Assembly (NCBI RefSeq): GCF_003399765.1
Contig: NZ_NFZV01000018.1
Span: 1-64,000, forward strand
Origin: Alkalilimnicola ehrlichii
Lineage (GTDB): Bacteria; Pseudomonadota; Gammaproteobacteria; Nitrococcales; AK92
Direction of reading: 5' to 3'
Length of the DNA stretch: 64,000 bases
Under the pieces are notes generated by a model, which worked only from the letters and a program-made list of their open reading frames with translations, ran no database searches and had not been told where the DNA came from. The translations under genes and the position numbers were made by a program. Positions 26,054-35,291 of this stretch are shown here, one piece after another (within the stretch, counting starts at the first letter, position 1; each line of letters begins with the position of its first letter).

Positions 26054-26626
26054 CTACCTGCGCCCGAGCATGCGAGGCAATACGTCCGTATCGCCCGCTC
26101 GGTGCCGGTGGACGAATACCATCACGATATGGCCGGCAATCAGCGCAAACAGTAACCAGCCGAACCAGCTGTGAAAGAGGTTGGCGGGGATTAGCATCCA
26201 TTCGATGCGCTCGCCCTCGAAACCCGGCATCAAGGGGATGCCGAAGGGAGAGAAGGCGCGGCCCGAACCGTACTGCCGCAACAAGGCAAAAGCGGGGACG
26301 AAGAACAGCAGAGCATAGAGGCCGACGTGGCCCAGGCGCGCCATTAGGCTTACCGCGGCAGGCCGTTGACGGCGGTTTGTCAGCGCCCAGGCGATGCGGA
26401 TAAGTACCAGTGTCATCAGCAGCGCCCCGACCGGCCGATGAGTGCCCCACAGAAACTCGTCCAGAGCGGAGTCCTTGACGAGTATTCGGGCGACGGCTGT
26501 CGCCAGTTGCCAGATCAATAGCAAAGCCATGCTCCAGTGTAGGAAGCGGCTGACCGAGCCATATCGTTCCGGGGTGTCGGTGAATTGGAAGCGCATGAGG
26601 TGAAGGCCTTTTTTGGTTAACAGCAC
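26054..26626 (-). CDS. Cytochrome b561
   Basis: The product is 190 residues with four transmembrane helices. The heme-b histidines are in SRFLHWSMALLL, THRPVGALLMTL, LGHVGLYALLF and AGHIVMVFVHR. The protein is an inner-membrane di-heme electron carrier (CybB type) thought to oxidise ubiquinol or shuttle electrons. A strong AGGAGGT (complement of 26635-26641) sits nine bases before the GTG at 26626, favouring it over the ATG at 26596. No partner gene adjoins it. Confidence 0.92.
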   Translation of the reverse strand: MLLTKKGLHLMRFQFTDTPERYGSVSRFLHWSMALLLIWQLATAVARILVKDSALDEFLWGTHRPVGALLMTLVLIRIAWALTNRRQRPAAVSLMARLGHVGLYALLFFVPAFALLRQYGSGRAFSPFGIPLMPGFEGERIEWMLIPANLFHSWFGWLLFALIAGHIVMVFVHRHRAGDTDVLPRMLGRR

Positions 26627-26760
26627 GAACGGCGACCTCCTGGGGGAGGTTCTAAATTATTAGCATCTTTCCGGCGCTGGGGGTAGAGGGAGGCTAGAGT
26701 TTGACGCTCGCGCCTTCGGCGTTATGTTTACCTTAAGAGTCGCTTCGAGAACGTCACATT

Positions 26761-27266
26761 ATGATCAGGCCTATTGTTCGCCATCCCGACCCGCGATTGC
26801 GGAAACCGTCCAAGCCGGTCGAGCGCTTCGACGAGAGCTTACGCGAACTGGTTGCCGACATGTTCGAGACCATGCGCGATGCGCAGGGGATTGGGCTTGC
26901 TGCTGTGCAGATCGGCGTCCATTTGAAAGTTGCGGTGATGCAGGTGGAGGATAACCCCGAACGAGTCTTGGTTAACCCTGAGTACGAGCCATTGGGCGAA
27001 CCGATGGAGCTTAACGAAGGCTGCCTTTCCGTACCCGGCGAGCGAGAAGTAACGCGCGCCGCGTGGATCGCGTGCGGGTGCGGGCGCAGGATGTGGCGGG
27101 CAATCCCTATGAGTTCGAAGCGCATGGGTTGGAGGCTGCCTGCGTGCAGCACGAGTGCGACCATATCGAAGGCCGGCTCTATATCGATCATTTAAGTTCG
27201 CTGAAGCGAAACCGCCTTCTGACGCGGTATCGAAAACAGCAACGGCGGGCCGATTCGTCGACCTGA
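26761..27266 (+). CDS. def: Peptide deformylase, frameshifted as written
   Basis: The three deformylase motifs are present: [10 protein letters not shown] (motif 1), [10 protein letters not shown] (motif 2, metal-binding Cys) and QHECDHIEG (motif 3, HExxH). Motifs 1 and 2 are in one frame and motif 3 is in another. A single base is missing between about 27051 and 27062, in a CG-dinucleotide-rich stretch. Restoring one base gives 168 residues, the normal length. The enzyme removes the formyl group from nascent proteins in the cytoplasm and is normally essential, so a real frameshift would be surprising unless a second copy exists. Gene order differs from the usual def-fmt operon, which suggests this is an accessory copy. 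Confidence 0.9.
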
Positions 27267-27559
27267 TAGAACTCTCTCGCAGCCGCCGGCGAAGGCCGGC
27301 AGGTTTAGTTGTCGGGGTTAAACTAGTTAGAAATTCAGTGCCTTATTATATTGTTCCGTATTGTTCCTTTTCCTCTGATTGGCCTGGCCGTAATAATGGC
27401 CGCCATCGAGCGAGGCCGTGGCAGGTGGCTCTCCGGTAGGTCACGGAAGTGCTGGAGAGGCTTTGGTTAGAGCTTTCTCGGTAGTCGCTATTTTGAGTGG
27501 TTTTGTGCCCTAGAGGGTTGGGTTGGGGCATGGGGGCAGGCAATGCGCCTGCCCCGTTT

Positions 27560-27876
27560 TTATTTGGGTTTTTGTGTTTGGTGGGGTTGTTTTTTGGTGT
27601 GGGTGGTTTTGTGTAGTGCGCTGCGCGCGGTTTGTTTGGAAGGCGCGCGGCGGCGTCTGGGGCCTGCGCTTAGTCGCTATTGCCTGTAGTGGTGCATAAC
27701 GGCCTGTTTCGCCCTCCTGGGCGAGTTCCTTTTCTTGGGCAAGCAAGAAAAGGAACCCGCCGTGCGGGGGCGGAACCCCGCCTTCCAAACAAATCGCGCG
27801 CAGCGCACCACCTTAAACCACCAACACCAGAAACTAACCACCCACCAAACCGACAAAAGCAAACAACCACCCCCCC
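27560..27876. repeat. Nested long inverted-repeat element (MITE-like)
   Basis: The outer arms (about 27560-27643 and 27779-27876) are imperfect inverted copies sharing AGTGCGCTGCGCGCGGTTTG on one side and CAAATCGCGCGCAGCGCACC on the other. An inner palindrome GTTCCTTTTCTTG/CAAGAAAAGGAAC (27725-27756) sits in the centre. The arms are strongly purine/pyrimidine biased (T/G left, A/C right), and the right arm runs up to the stop codon of the histidine kinase gene. Small open frames inside are by-products of the repeat. The remaining gap from 27267 to 27559 shows nothing recognisable. Confidence 0.7.
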
Positions 27877-30621
27877 CTAATGCTCAACAGCCATATGCAG
27901 TTGCGCTAATAGCTGCTCCAGTTCCTCGATGTGCTGCGCGTCATCGAGGTGGTCGATAACGTAGCGGGCGGTTCGGCTGACTATGCCCCAGCGTGGGCGC
28001 TTGGGTAGGCTGTCAATGGATAAGTAACGGTCCAATGTGCGCGTTTTGCGGGTCGAGCCGTCCAGCGTGACCGTCCATAAGCCGCTTTGCTCGGCTAAAT
28101 CCGCTCGCGTCCGACCGGTCGCGAATTCCCAGTAATGAACGGTTTTCTTCAGCAGTTCGGTCAGTATTTCTCGTGGGTCGCGCTCGTCGTTGTGACGCTC
28201 GCTTAGGGCCCAGCGCATCTGTTCGTTTTCTTGTACCCGTAGATGTGCATCGACCCGCGCTAACATCTCGACACGGTAGTAGGGTTTGGCAAGGTGGTCG
28301 TTGGCGCCGGCGTTCAAGCCTTCTACGATGTCTTCCGGCCGGGTGCGGGCGGTGACTAAAATAATCGGCAGCGTATTGGCGTCGTATTCTTCGCGCAAAT
28401 GGCGGCACACGGCGAGGCCGCTCATATCGGGCATCATCACATCCAGCATGACCAGGTCGGGTTTGGCTTGGCTCACTAGCGCTAGCGCTTGTTGCCCAGA
28501 TGCGGCGCGCCGGACCTGATAGCCGACAAGTGCTAACTGTTGCTCCAGCGCCGCGGCGGCTGCGTCGTCGTCGTCGACGATCAGGATGCGGGGGCCTTTG
28601 GCCGATGGGGGCTCCTCCTGTGGCGGCGGGTAGTCGGCGGTGCGCGTCGCGGCGATGGCTGCCGACGCGCTCGCGGTTGTTTCGCCAGGCCCTTCTGCCA
28701 CCGGTAGCTCGAACCGTATGCGCGTGCCTTGATCCGGCACGCTGTGCACTTGCATGTCGGCGCCGTGCAGCTCGAGAATGCGGCGGGTGATGGCGAGCCC
28801 TAAGCCCAAGCCGCCGCGCCCTTCTGCGGCGCGGCCTTGTTCGTAGGGCTGTTGCAAACGTGGCCAGTCTTCCTGGGCGATGCCTAGGCCCGTATCGGCC
28901 ACCTCTACCGCGACGACATCCCCAGCGCGTGCTACGCAAACCGTTATCTGCCCGCGGTCGGTGAATTTTATGGCATTACCGATGAGGTTGAAGAGTACTT
29001 GGTGCAGGCGGTCCGGATCGGCCTGTACGGCCGGCAAGTTAGCCTCGATATCGGCCTTTAACGCGACTGGTCGGGTGCCGAGTAACGGCTGGCATACACC
29101 CAGTACGCCGTGTACGAGCGGCTCGATGCGGGTTTGTCGGCGCTCGATCGCTAAGTCGTCGTACTTCAGCCGGGTGAAGTCGAGTATATCGTCGACCAGG
29201 CGCGTTAGTCGGTGGCCGCTGGTAGCGATCCAGTTCAGGCCTTCGGCCAGTTTGCGATCGTTACGGTGAGGTAGCGCTTCGGCTAAGCCGATCATGGCAT
29301 GTAAAGGTGTGCGTAGCTCGTGGGACGTGTTGACCAGAAATTCGTCCTTGAGCTGGTTGGCTCTGCGGAGCGATTTCTCCAGTTGTCGGCTATGGGCGAA
29401 TGCGCGCGCGTAGCGACGTGCGAGCACCATGCTTTGTAAGCCGACGGCGAGTAAGGCGCCTAGGCTGGCAACGGCCTCTCGGGTGCCGGCGGCGTTAAAC
29501 CAGTAGATTTGCAGGCAGGCGGTAAGGGCGATGATGCCGCCGGCTAGTAGGAACAGGCCAGCGTCGGGCTCGCCTCTGCGCCACGCGCGAAAGACGGCGA
29601 TTAACGCAAGGCTCATTAGGCCGACGACGACGTAGAGCAACCAGCCGACGATGACGCTACGGGCCATCTCCGAGCCAAGGAGGGCGACCCCTACATAGAT
29701 GACGAGGCACAACATAACCCACCGGACATAGCGAAACGGTAGGTCGCGCGGAAACAGCGCGGATAAAAAGAGCAACGACATACTTGCCGCCGCCAGCGCG
29801 CTAAAACCGTCCAAAGGCCGGGCAATATGAATAGGTAGGTGCCAGCCGGCGTAGCTGAGGAGTTGACCGGATATGATCGTTTGCAGGCCCCAAGCGGCCG
29901 TGGCCAGGCCGAAGAAGAGATAAGCGGTTTCGTCTCGACGCAATAGAAACAGCGCTAGTTGCGAAATGCCGATAAGAATCAGGCCGCCGGCCAACGCACC
30001 GTTGCTGATTAGCCCTAGCGCATGGCGATGAGCGATAGCGTCCGGCGTGCCCAGCTCGATGGCCCGCGGGAAGCCGGCGGCTCGGGCGGAGTAATTGCTG
30101 ACATGAAACATCAACTCGATCTCGGGGCCGGGGTTGGTCAGCAGTACGCGCCGTTCGCCATAGTCGGGTTGCGCTTCGTCCGGGGCGGCGGCGACGGTGC
30201 CCACCGCTGCGACTAGCTCTGCGTCAACGAATAGGCGGTAGGCCGAGTAGACTTGCGGAATGCGTAACACGAGGTGTTCAGGCACGGGTTCGGCTACGCG
30301 AAGGTTAAGGCGGTAAGTGGCGTGTCCGCTTGCCGGTAGCCGTCGACCGTTTAACGATAGTTGCGTCCAGCTCCCCGGTAACGCTTGATAGGCGCTCGGC
30401 CGGGCGTAGGCCTGCTCGTGGCGTTGGTCTGGCGCAACAAAGGTGTTCCAGTAAACTGCCCAAGGCCCTGTCAGTTCGACGACCGGTTGCTGTTCTGTAA
30501 CCGCTAATGCCTGAGCAGCGATTGCGCCAGGGTATAGAGACAGTAGCGCTAAAAGGAGAAGAAACGTCAGGTATCGGCTTGCGTATGGGGTGATTGACGA
30601 AGGCCTAGGGGAGACTCGCAT
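27877..30621 (-). CDS. Hybrid sensor histidine kinase with 7TMR-DISM sensor and C-terminal receiver
   Basis: The product is about 914 residues from the ATG at 30621. A signal peptide is followed by a periplasmic jelly-roll-like domain and seven hydrophobic helices (7TMR-DISM architecture, about residues 200-400). HisKA follows with NTSHELRTPLHAMIG (phospho-His near 434), then HATPase (NLIGNAIKFTDRG, GLGLGLAITRR) and a receiver domain (ILIVDDDDAA, phospho-Asp near 727 in MLDVMMPDMSGL). The last 120 residues contain TLDRYLSIDSLPKRPRW, a tail that I associate with this kinase type but cannot name. There is no cognate regulator next door. The stop codon lies at the edge of the inverted-repeat element. 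Confidence 0.9.
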   Translation of the reverse strand: MRVSPRPSSITPYASRYLTFLLLLALLSLYPGAIAAQALAVTEQQPVVELTGPWAVYWNTFVAPDQRHEQAYARPSAYQALPGSWTQLSLNGRRLPASGHATYRLNLRVAEPVPEHLVLRIPQVYSAYRLFVDAELVAAVGTVAAAPDEAQPDYGERRVLLTNPGPEIELMFHVSNYSARAAGFPRAIELGTPDAIAHRHALGLISNGALAGGLILIGISQLALFLLRRDETAYLFFGLATAAWGLQTIISGQLLSYAGWHLPIHIARPLDGFSALAAASMSLLFLSALFPRDLPFRYVRWVMLCLVIYVGVALLGSEMARSVIVGWLLYVVVGLMSLALIAVFRAWRRGEPDAGLFLLAGGIIALTACLQIYWFNAAGTREAVASLGALLAVGLQSMVLARRYARAFAHSRQLEKSLRRANQLKDEFLVNTSHELRTPLHAMIGLAEALPHRNDRKLAEGLNWIATSGHRLTRLVDDILDFTRLKYDDLAIERRQTRIEPLVHGVLGVCQPLLGTRPVALKADIEANLPAVQADPDRLHQVLFNLIGNAIKFTDRGQITVCVARAGDVVAVEVADTGLGIAQEDWPRLQQPYEQGRAAEGRGGLGLGLAITRRILELHGADMQVHSVPDQGTRIRFELPVAEGPGETTASASAAIAATRTADYPPPQEEPPSAKGPRILIVDDDDAAAAALEQQLALVGYQVRRAASGQQALALVSQAKPDLVMLDVMMPDMSGLAVCRHLREEYDANTLPIILVTARTRPEDIVEGLNAGANDHLAKPYYRVEMLARVDAHLRVQENEQMRWALSERHNDERDPREILTELLKKTVHYWEFATGRTRADLAEQSGLWTVTLDGSTRKTRTLDRYLSIDSLPKRPRWGIVSRTARYVIDHLDDAQHIEELEQLLAQLHMAVEH

Positions 30622-30889
30622 GGCGTGGACCAATTGGTAACGGGAACTCAAGCCGCACGTGTTGACGTAACGTTGTGTGTCGACGGTGGCCGCGGGTTAT
30701 GCATTTTGCTGGTGCGAACTTTTGCGCGTGGCCGAGTTTATGGCACGGGATAGGGGAGAGATCAAGATGGCACCTTTTTTCGGGCGTTGCAGGTTCGATA
30801 AGATGCTGTTCTGTCGTAATCTGCCACGCCTGTAGACAAGCGCCTTGGTTTAGGCGTCGATTCTTTATTGCAGCCGGAGTTGTTCAAAC

Positions 30890-31780
30890 ATGCATCAGTT
30901 CCCGATCCATTATATCGAGCCTGTTTTTCGTCCGCCGAGCGAGGCCCATTCGCTGATCTTACCGGTGACTAACGGTTGCTCTTGGAACAAGTGCACGTTT
31001 TGCGAGATGTACACCGCGCCGCAGAAGAAGTTTCGGGCGCGCGATGAAGCGGACGTTTTGGAGGAGATTCGGCGCTGCGGCGAGCGGATGGCGGTAAGGC
31101 GGGTTTTTCTCGCCGACGGCGATGCCATGGTGCTGCCGACCAAGCGTTTACTACGCATCTTGGAGGCAATCCATCAGCATATGCCGACGGTTGAGCGGAT
31201 TACATCGTACTGCCTGCCGCGTAACTTGAAGCGCAAATCGGTGGAAGACCTCAAGCTGCTGCGCGAAGCGGGGTTGGCGATGTTCTATGTTGGCGCCGAG
31301 TCCGGGGACGACGAGGTGCTACGGCGGGTCAATAAGGGCGAAACCCAAGAGTCGACGAAAGAGGCGCTGATTAAAGCGGGCGAGGCAGGCATTAAACGCT
31401 CGGTGATGATCTTGAACGGGTTGGGCGGGCGGAGTCTTTCCGAGCAGCATGCGCTTAATTCCGCGCGATTAATGAACGCGACGCAACCGGAGTTTTTATC
31501 GACGCTGGTGGTGAGTTTTCCTCAAGGCATGGAGCGCTATAAGGCTCAGTTCCCGGATTTCGAGCCGCTGGGCCAGGTTGAGCTGTTTCAAGAAATCGAG
31601 CGGCTGTTGGTTGAGCTGGATCTGGAACGGACCGTTTTTCGTAGCGATCATGCTTCTAATTATCTGGTGCTGAAAGGTACCTTGAACGCGGATAAAGAGA
31701 GCATGCTCGCCAAAGTGCGTACGGCAATAGAAGCGCCTGCACAAGCCGGGTTAAGGCCTGAGTGGGCGCGGGGGCTGTGA
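30890..31780 (+). CDS. Radical SAM protein
   Basis: The product is 296 residues. The 4Fe-4S cluster motif is TNGCSWNKCTFCEMY near residues 28-42, in the CxxxxCxxC arrangement (one residue longer than the canonical CxxxCxxC). The core continues as a TIM-barrel with FLADGDAMVLPT and MFYVGAESGDDEVLRRVNKG. These features place it in the Elp3/MiaB-NifB-like branch of radical SAM enzymes. No B12-binding or TRAM domain is present. The substrate is unknown. It has its own upstream gap and no obvious partner. Confidence 0.9.
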   Translation: MHQFPIHYIEPVFRPPSEAHSLILPVTNGCSWNKCTFCEMYTAPQKKFRARDEADVLEEIRRCGERMAVRRVFLADGDAMVLPTKRLLRILEAIHQHMPTVERITSYCLPRNLKRKSVEDLKLLREAGLAMFYVGAESGDDEVLRRVNKGETQESTKEALIKAGEAGIKRSVMILNGLGGRSLSEQHALNSARLMNATQPEFLSTLVVSFPQGMERYKAQFPDFEPLGQVELFQEIERLLVELDLERTVFRSDHASNYLVLKGTLNADKESMLAKVRTAIEAPAQAGLRPEWARGL

Positions 31781-32097
31781 GCCCCTGCTTGCGCGTTAAG
31801 TCCACAGCGACAGTGTGCTCATGAGGCTTCCGGCTATGTGGCAGCGCGTCTTCGCGGTGCGCACGGATCGGCCTAAGCGTTTGTTTGCTGCTACCGTCGA
31901 AGCATTGTATTTGGCCGTTTAGGGCGAGCGTCGTTATGCCGTGCTGTTATAGCTGGGTGACGATCGGGTGCGGTAGTGGGTGGGGAAATGGGGCGGCTTT
32001 GTTGGGTTACCTTAGAGGTTCGATGACGGCGCCTGCCGAAATGATGTAAGCCTATCGCATTGCTAGCTTGGGAGCGCGCCTAGGGGGTAGAGCGCAC
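31781..32097. other. Intergenic gap after the radical SAM gene
   Basis: There are 317 bases with no supported gene. A 33-codon frame starting at 31820 (MRLPAMWQRVFAVR) has no ribosome binding site. Nothing else is recognised until the palindrome at 32098. Confidence 0.4.
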
Positions 32098-32172
32098 GCC
32101 GCTGAAAAAGGCGCGAAGCCGGTTATCGGCGAGGTCGCCGTTATTTATCGGGCATCGGCCTTTTTGAGCGGC
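32098..32172. repeat. Palindromic CGCTGAAAAAG element, copy 2
   Basis: GCCGCTGAAAAAGGC (32098-32112) is mirrored by GCCTTTTTGAGCGGC (32158-32172) around 45 bp. The arm core and the spacing match the palindrome at 11711-11788, so this is a dispersed element. It abuts the 3' end of the small membrane protein gene. Confidence 0.6.
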
Positions 32173-32175
32173 ATG

Positions 32176-32331
32176 TTAAACATGATTCCGCATCAGGGCG
32201 ACGGCCAGACGTTGCTTGGATTCTGCGTTGCCTAGCAAGTCTCCGTTCTGCGCTACCCAGCGGCTAACCCGTTGTAAGACAATTAGTAAACCCGCGAATA
32301 CGGCGGCAGACAGTAAGATTTCCATTTGCAT
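32176..32331 (-). CDS. Possible small single-pass membrane protein
   Basis: A 51-residue frame starts MQMEILLSAAVFAGLLIVLQ, giving one clear transmembrane helix followed by a polar tail (AQNGDLLGNAESKQRLAVAL). AGAGGAAT lies a few bases before the ATG at 32331. No family is recognised. The hydrophobic/polar partition and the ribosome binding site make it plausible, but chance remains possible. Confidence 0.4.
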   Translation of the reverse strand: MQMEILLSAAVFAGLLIVLQRVSRWVAQNGDLLGNAESKQRLAVALMRNHV

Positions 32332-32563
32332 ATTCCTCTGTGTTGCGTGTTTTGACTGCAATAAATTTCTAACCACGCTTATAGGTTAAGGTCGTTTGTG
32401 CTGCGCTGCAACATATAAATTCTCTCTCTAAGGGATAGAAAATCTTTGTCTTTTGGGGCGCTTTTGGGTGTTGCTGCCGTGCCGTTAAATCCGGGCTTGA
32501 CCTTAGCTTTACTTGAGGTCTTAAGCTGAATCCGAATTCGTTAATCGATAGGAGGATGCAGCT

Positions 32564-33132
32564 ATGACGGGCGAACCAATACGGATCGGATTACTTTATG
32601 GCAGTGCACGAGACGGCCGGTTTTGCGACTCGGTTGCGGCTTGGGCGCAGGGGCAGATTGCCCGCTATGGAAAAGGATTTTTAGTGGATCGTATCGATCC
32701 AAAAGCGCTTGGCGTAGGAGGCGACGGCCAGGTCGGGGGGATGTCGGCGCTCTGGTTGAGAGAGCGGATGCCTTCGTTGTCGTGACGCCGGAATACAACC
32801 ATGGTTATCCGGCCGTTCTGAAGGCCGTTATCGATTCCGCTTATGGCGAGTGGCGGGCAAAGCCGGTCGGGTTCGTATCTTACGGAGGCATGTCCGGCGG
32901 TTTGCGCGCGGTCGAGCAGCTTATTCAGGTCTTTGCCGAACTGCATGTGGTAAGCGTAAGAAATGGGGTGGCTTTACCGAATGTGTGGGAGCGTTTCGAT
33001 GCCTCCGGCGAGCTGATCGAGCCTGCGGGGCCGAATAAAGCGATGGCGGGTATGCTCGCTCAGCTTGAGTGGTGGGCGACGGCACTGAGGGCCGCGCGTC
33101 GCGATGTGCCTTATCAAAATGTGGCTGCGTAG
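32564..33132 (+). CDS. NADPH-dependent FMN reductase family protein, frameshifted as written
   Basis: AGGAGG at 32550-32555 fixes the ATG at 32564. The N-terminal flavodoxin-like strand RIGLLYGSARDGRF carries the FMN-phosphate loop. The frame is lost at a run of six G at 32735-32740. With one G restored it continues through VERADAFVVVTPEYNHGYPAVLK (TPEYN is the family hallmark) and PVGFVSYGGMSGG, for 189 residues. These cytoplasmic enzymes reduce FMN, quinones or azo compounds. It precedes a peroxiredoxin gene by about 80 bp, a fitting redox context. Confidence 0.88.
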
Positions 33133-33213
33133 GCGCGTTTTCTTACCGCCTGCCGGTAGGAGTCTGTTACCTTCGGTAGGCGGTCTATCATTTTCGCAAT
33201 AAGGAGTTGCTAC

Positions 33214-33690
33214 ATGCCGATACAGGTAGGCGATCGAATTCCGGATGTCACGATTAAAACCAATGGCGAGAATGGCCCCGAAGATATCAGTGTGGGCGAG
33301 CTGTGCGCCGGTAAGAAAGTCGTGTTGTTTGCCGTTCCGGGGGCGTTTACGCCGGGTTGTTCCAATACCCATATGCCGGGTTTCGTGGTCAACGCGGACG
33401 CAATCGCCGCTAAAGGCGTCGACCGCGTTGCCTGTTTGTCGGTCAACGATGCGTTCGTTATGAGCGCTTGGCAGGCGGATCAGAATGCCGAAAAGATCGT
33501 CATGTTGGCTGACGGTAGTGCCGAGTTCGCGCGCGCCTTGGGCATGGATATGGACCTAAATGCCGTCGGTTTCGGTACGCGTTGCAAACGTTTTGCCATG
33601 ATCGTCGACGACGGGGTCGTGCAGTATCTGGGCGTCGATGAGAAGGGTGTGGATAAAAGCAGCGCGGAGACGGTGTTGAGTCAGTTGTGA
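33214..33690 (+). CDS. Peroxiredoxin (Prx5 type)
   Basis: The product is 158 residues. The peroxidatic cysteine is Cys49 in VPGAFTPGCSNTHMPGF, the Prx5 active-site signature. The C-terminal half has the expected GTRCKRFAMIVDDGVV segment. It reduces hydrogen and alkyl peroxides using thiol reductants, probably thioredoxin or glutaredoxin. AAGGAG precedes the ATG. It probably belongs with the neighbouring FMN reductase in oxidative defence. Confidence 0.94.
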   Translation: MPIQVGDRIPDVTIKTNGENGPEDISVGELCAGKKVVLFAVPGAFTPGCSNTHMPGFVVNADAIAAKGVDRVACLSVNDAFVMSAWQADQNAEKIVMLADGSAEFARALGMDMDLNAVGFGTRCKRFAMIVDDGVVQYLGVDEKGVDKSSAETVLSQL

Positions 33691-33824
33691 GGGCTGACGA
33701 CCAACAAGCGCTGTGTTGAGATTGGTTATTTCTATCGGAACCATAAAAACGTTCGACTTCATCTACAGGCTCTGTGTCCTTAAGATGGTGACACGTTCTC
33801 GTTACAACGTAGGAGGAGCGAACG

Positions 33825-33974
33825 ATGCAGGTGGATTTCGATCAATACGGCGTGTTGTGTTGGCAGGTTATGCTTGAGAGCGCGGACGGCGAGCAGCCCG
33901 AGATGCAAGCCGTGTGCAGCACTTATTTGCAGGCCCCTAATTCCGAGCAGGACAAGGCCGCCGCTGCCGGTTAA
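33825..33974 (+). CDS. Small hypothetical protein (49 residues)
   Basis: A strong AGGAGG at 33811-33816 precedes the ATG at 33825. The product starts MQVDFDQYGVLCWQVMLESA and contains two cysteines and many Asp/Glu residues. It has no signal peptide or transmembrane helix. No family is recognised. The ribosome binding site and natural composition support translation. It lies alone between the peroxiredoxin and the convergent old yellow enzyme gene. Confidence 0.5.
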   Translation: MQVDFDQYGVLCWQVMLESADGEQPEMQAVCSTYLQAPNSEQDKAAAAG

Positions 33975-34064
33975 CGGTGGGGCTTTGCGGGGCATGGCTT
34001 CGCCGCGAGTCGCACTCGCCCGACAGCCAGGGTCGAGTCGAGTGCCGACAACGGGGCTAATGAT

Positions 34065-35176
34065 TTAATACAGCTCTTTCAGGGAAGCTTTGGCAAAAGG
34101 CGCCACCTCGTCTAGGCGGTTTTCTTTAACCTTGATGAGCCACTCGGGGTCTTGCAGTAGCGCTCGACCGACTGCGATTAGATCGAACTCGCGGTTAGTC
34201 ATGCGTTCGACGAGGTTGTCGATCCCCGCTTGTTCGACGGCTTCCTGCTTGCTGGCGAAGGTGCCGCTGATAAAGTCGTCGGTAAGGCCGACGCTACCGA
34301 CGGAGACGGTCGGTATGCCGGTGAGTTTTTTCACCCAGCCGGCTAGGTTGAGGTCCGAGCCTTCAAACTCCGGAACCCAGAAACGACGGGTAGAGGCGTG
34401 GAAAATATCGACGCCGGCTTCCACGAAGCGATTGAGCCATGCTTCCAGTTCGTCCGGCGTGTGGCAGAGCTTGGCGTCGTAGTCCTGCATTTTCCACTGC
34501 GAGAAACGCAGCATGACGGGAAAATCAGGCCCTACGCGGTCGCGAATGGCCTCGATGATCTCGATGCCGAAGCGTTGCCGATTGGCCATGCTTCCGCCGT
34601 ACTCGTCGTCGCGATCGTTGGTGCCTTCCCAGAAGAACTGGTCGATCAGGTAGCCGTGCGCGCCGTGGACTTCAACGCCGTCGAAGCCGATGGCTTGGGC
34701 GTCCGCTGCGGCGTCGGCAAAGGCTTTGACGACATCCTTGATGTCTTGCTTGGTCATTGCCTTGCCGTTGGGTTTGCCCGGTTTGTATCTGCCGCATGGG
34801 CTGTAGCCGGGAACCGAGGGGTCCGGTTCGGTGCCTTCGCGCCGAATCGCGCCGACGTGCCATAGCTGAGGAAAGATCTTACCGCCTGCCGCATGTACGG
34901 CGTCGACGACTTTTTCCAACCTGCCAGTGCTTCTTCGCCATGAAAAGCAGGCACATTCGCGTAGCCGTTAGCAGCCGGATGGTTGACCGTAGTGCCTTCG
35001 GTGATTAGCAGGCCGACGCCGCCTTCGGCACGGCGCCGGTAGTAGGCAACGACGTCTTCGTTCGGTACGTTGCCTGGCGAAAAGTTGCGGGTCATGGGCG
35101 CCATGACGACTCGATTGTTGAGCTTAAGGGTGTTCAGCTCAAACGGCTCGAACAGCGGGCCGAGGTTCATCGACAT
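34065..35176 (-). CDS. NADH:flavin oxidoreductase (old yellow enzyme family), frameshifted as written
   Basis: The N-terminal half starts with LFEPFELNTLKLNNRVVMAP. The C-terminal half carries FPQLWHVGAIRR, GVEVHGAHGYLIDQFFWEG (active-site His pair region) and NDRDDEYGGS. They are in different frames, joined at a run of five T (A on the coding strand) at 34911-34915. One added A gives AGWKKVVDAVHAAGG and a 370-residue enzyme of normal length. Old yellow enzymes reduce activated alkenes, nitro compounds and nitrate esters with NAD(P)H and FMN. The HxlR gene is divergent and shares the 115-bp promoter region, so it probably controls this gene. Confidence 0.92.
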
Positions 35177-35248
35177 AGGCGGATACTCCTAATGCAGGTG
35201 GGCTTCTTTTCAATGCATGCAGTATGGTTTCGTTAAGCAACCGTATTT

Positions 35249-35264
35249 AATTTGGTATCAAATT
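35249..35264. promoter_or_regulatory. Candidate HxlR operator between divergent genes
   Basis: AATTTG (35249-35254), then GTAT, then CAAATT (35259-35264) is a perfect inverted repeat in the space between the oxidoreductase and hxlR-type genes. HxlR regulators bind such AT-rich palindromes next to their own genes. Confidence 0.5.
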
Positions 35265-35291
35265 GCAACCTTTTTGGCTAGACTTAAGCTT

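Noticed and set aside
27510-27959. Several short frames on both strands between def and the histidine kinase
   Set aside because: All fall in the inverted-repeat element and mirror each other, as expected from a palindrome. None has a start signal.
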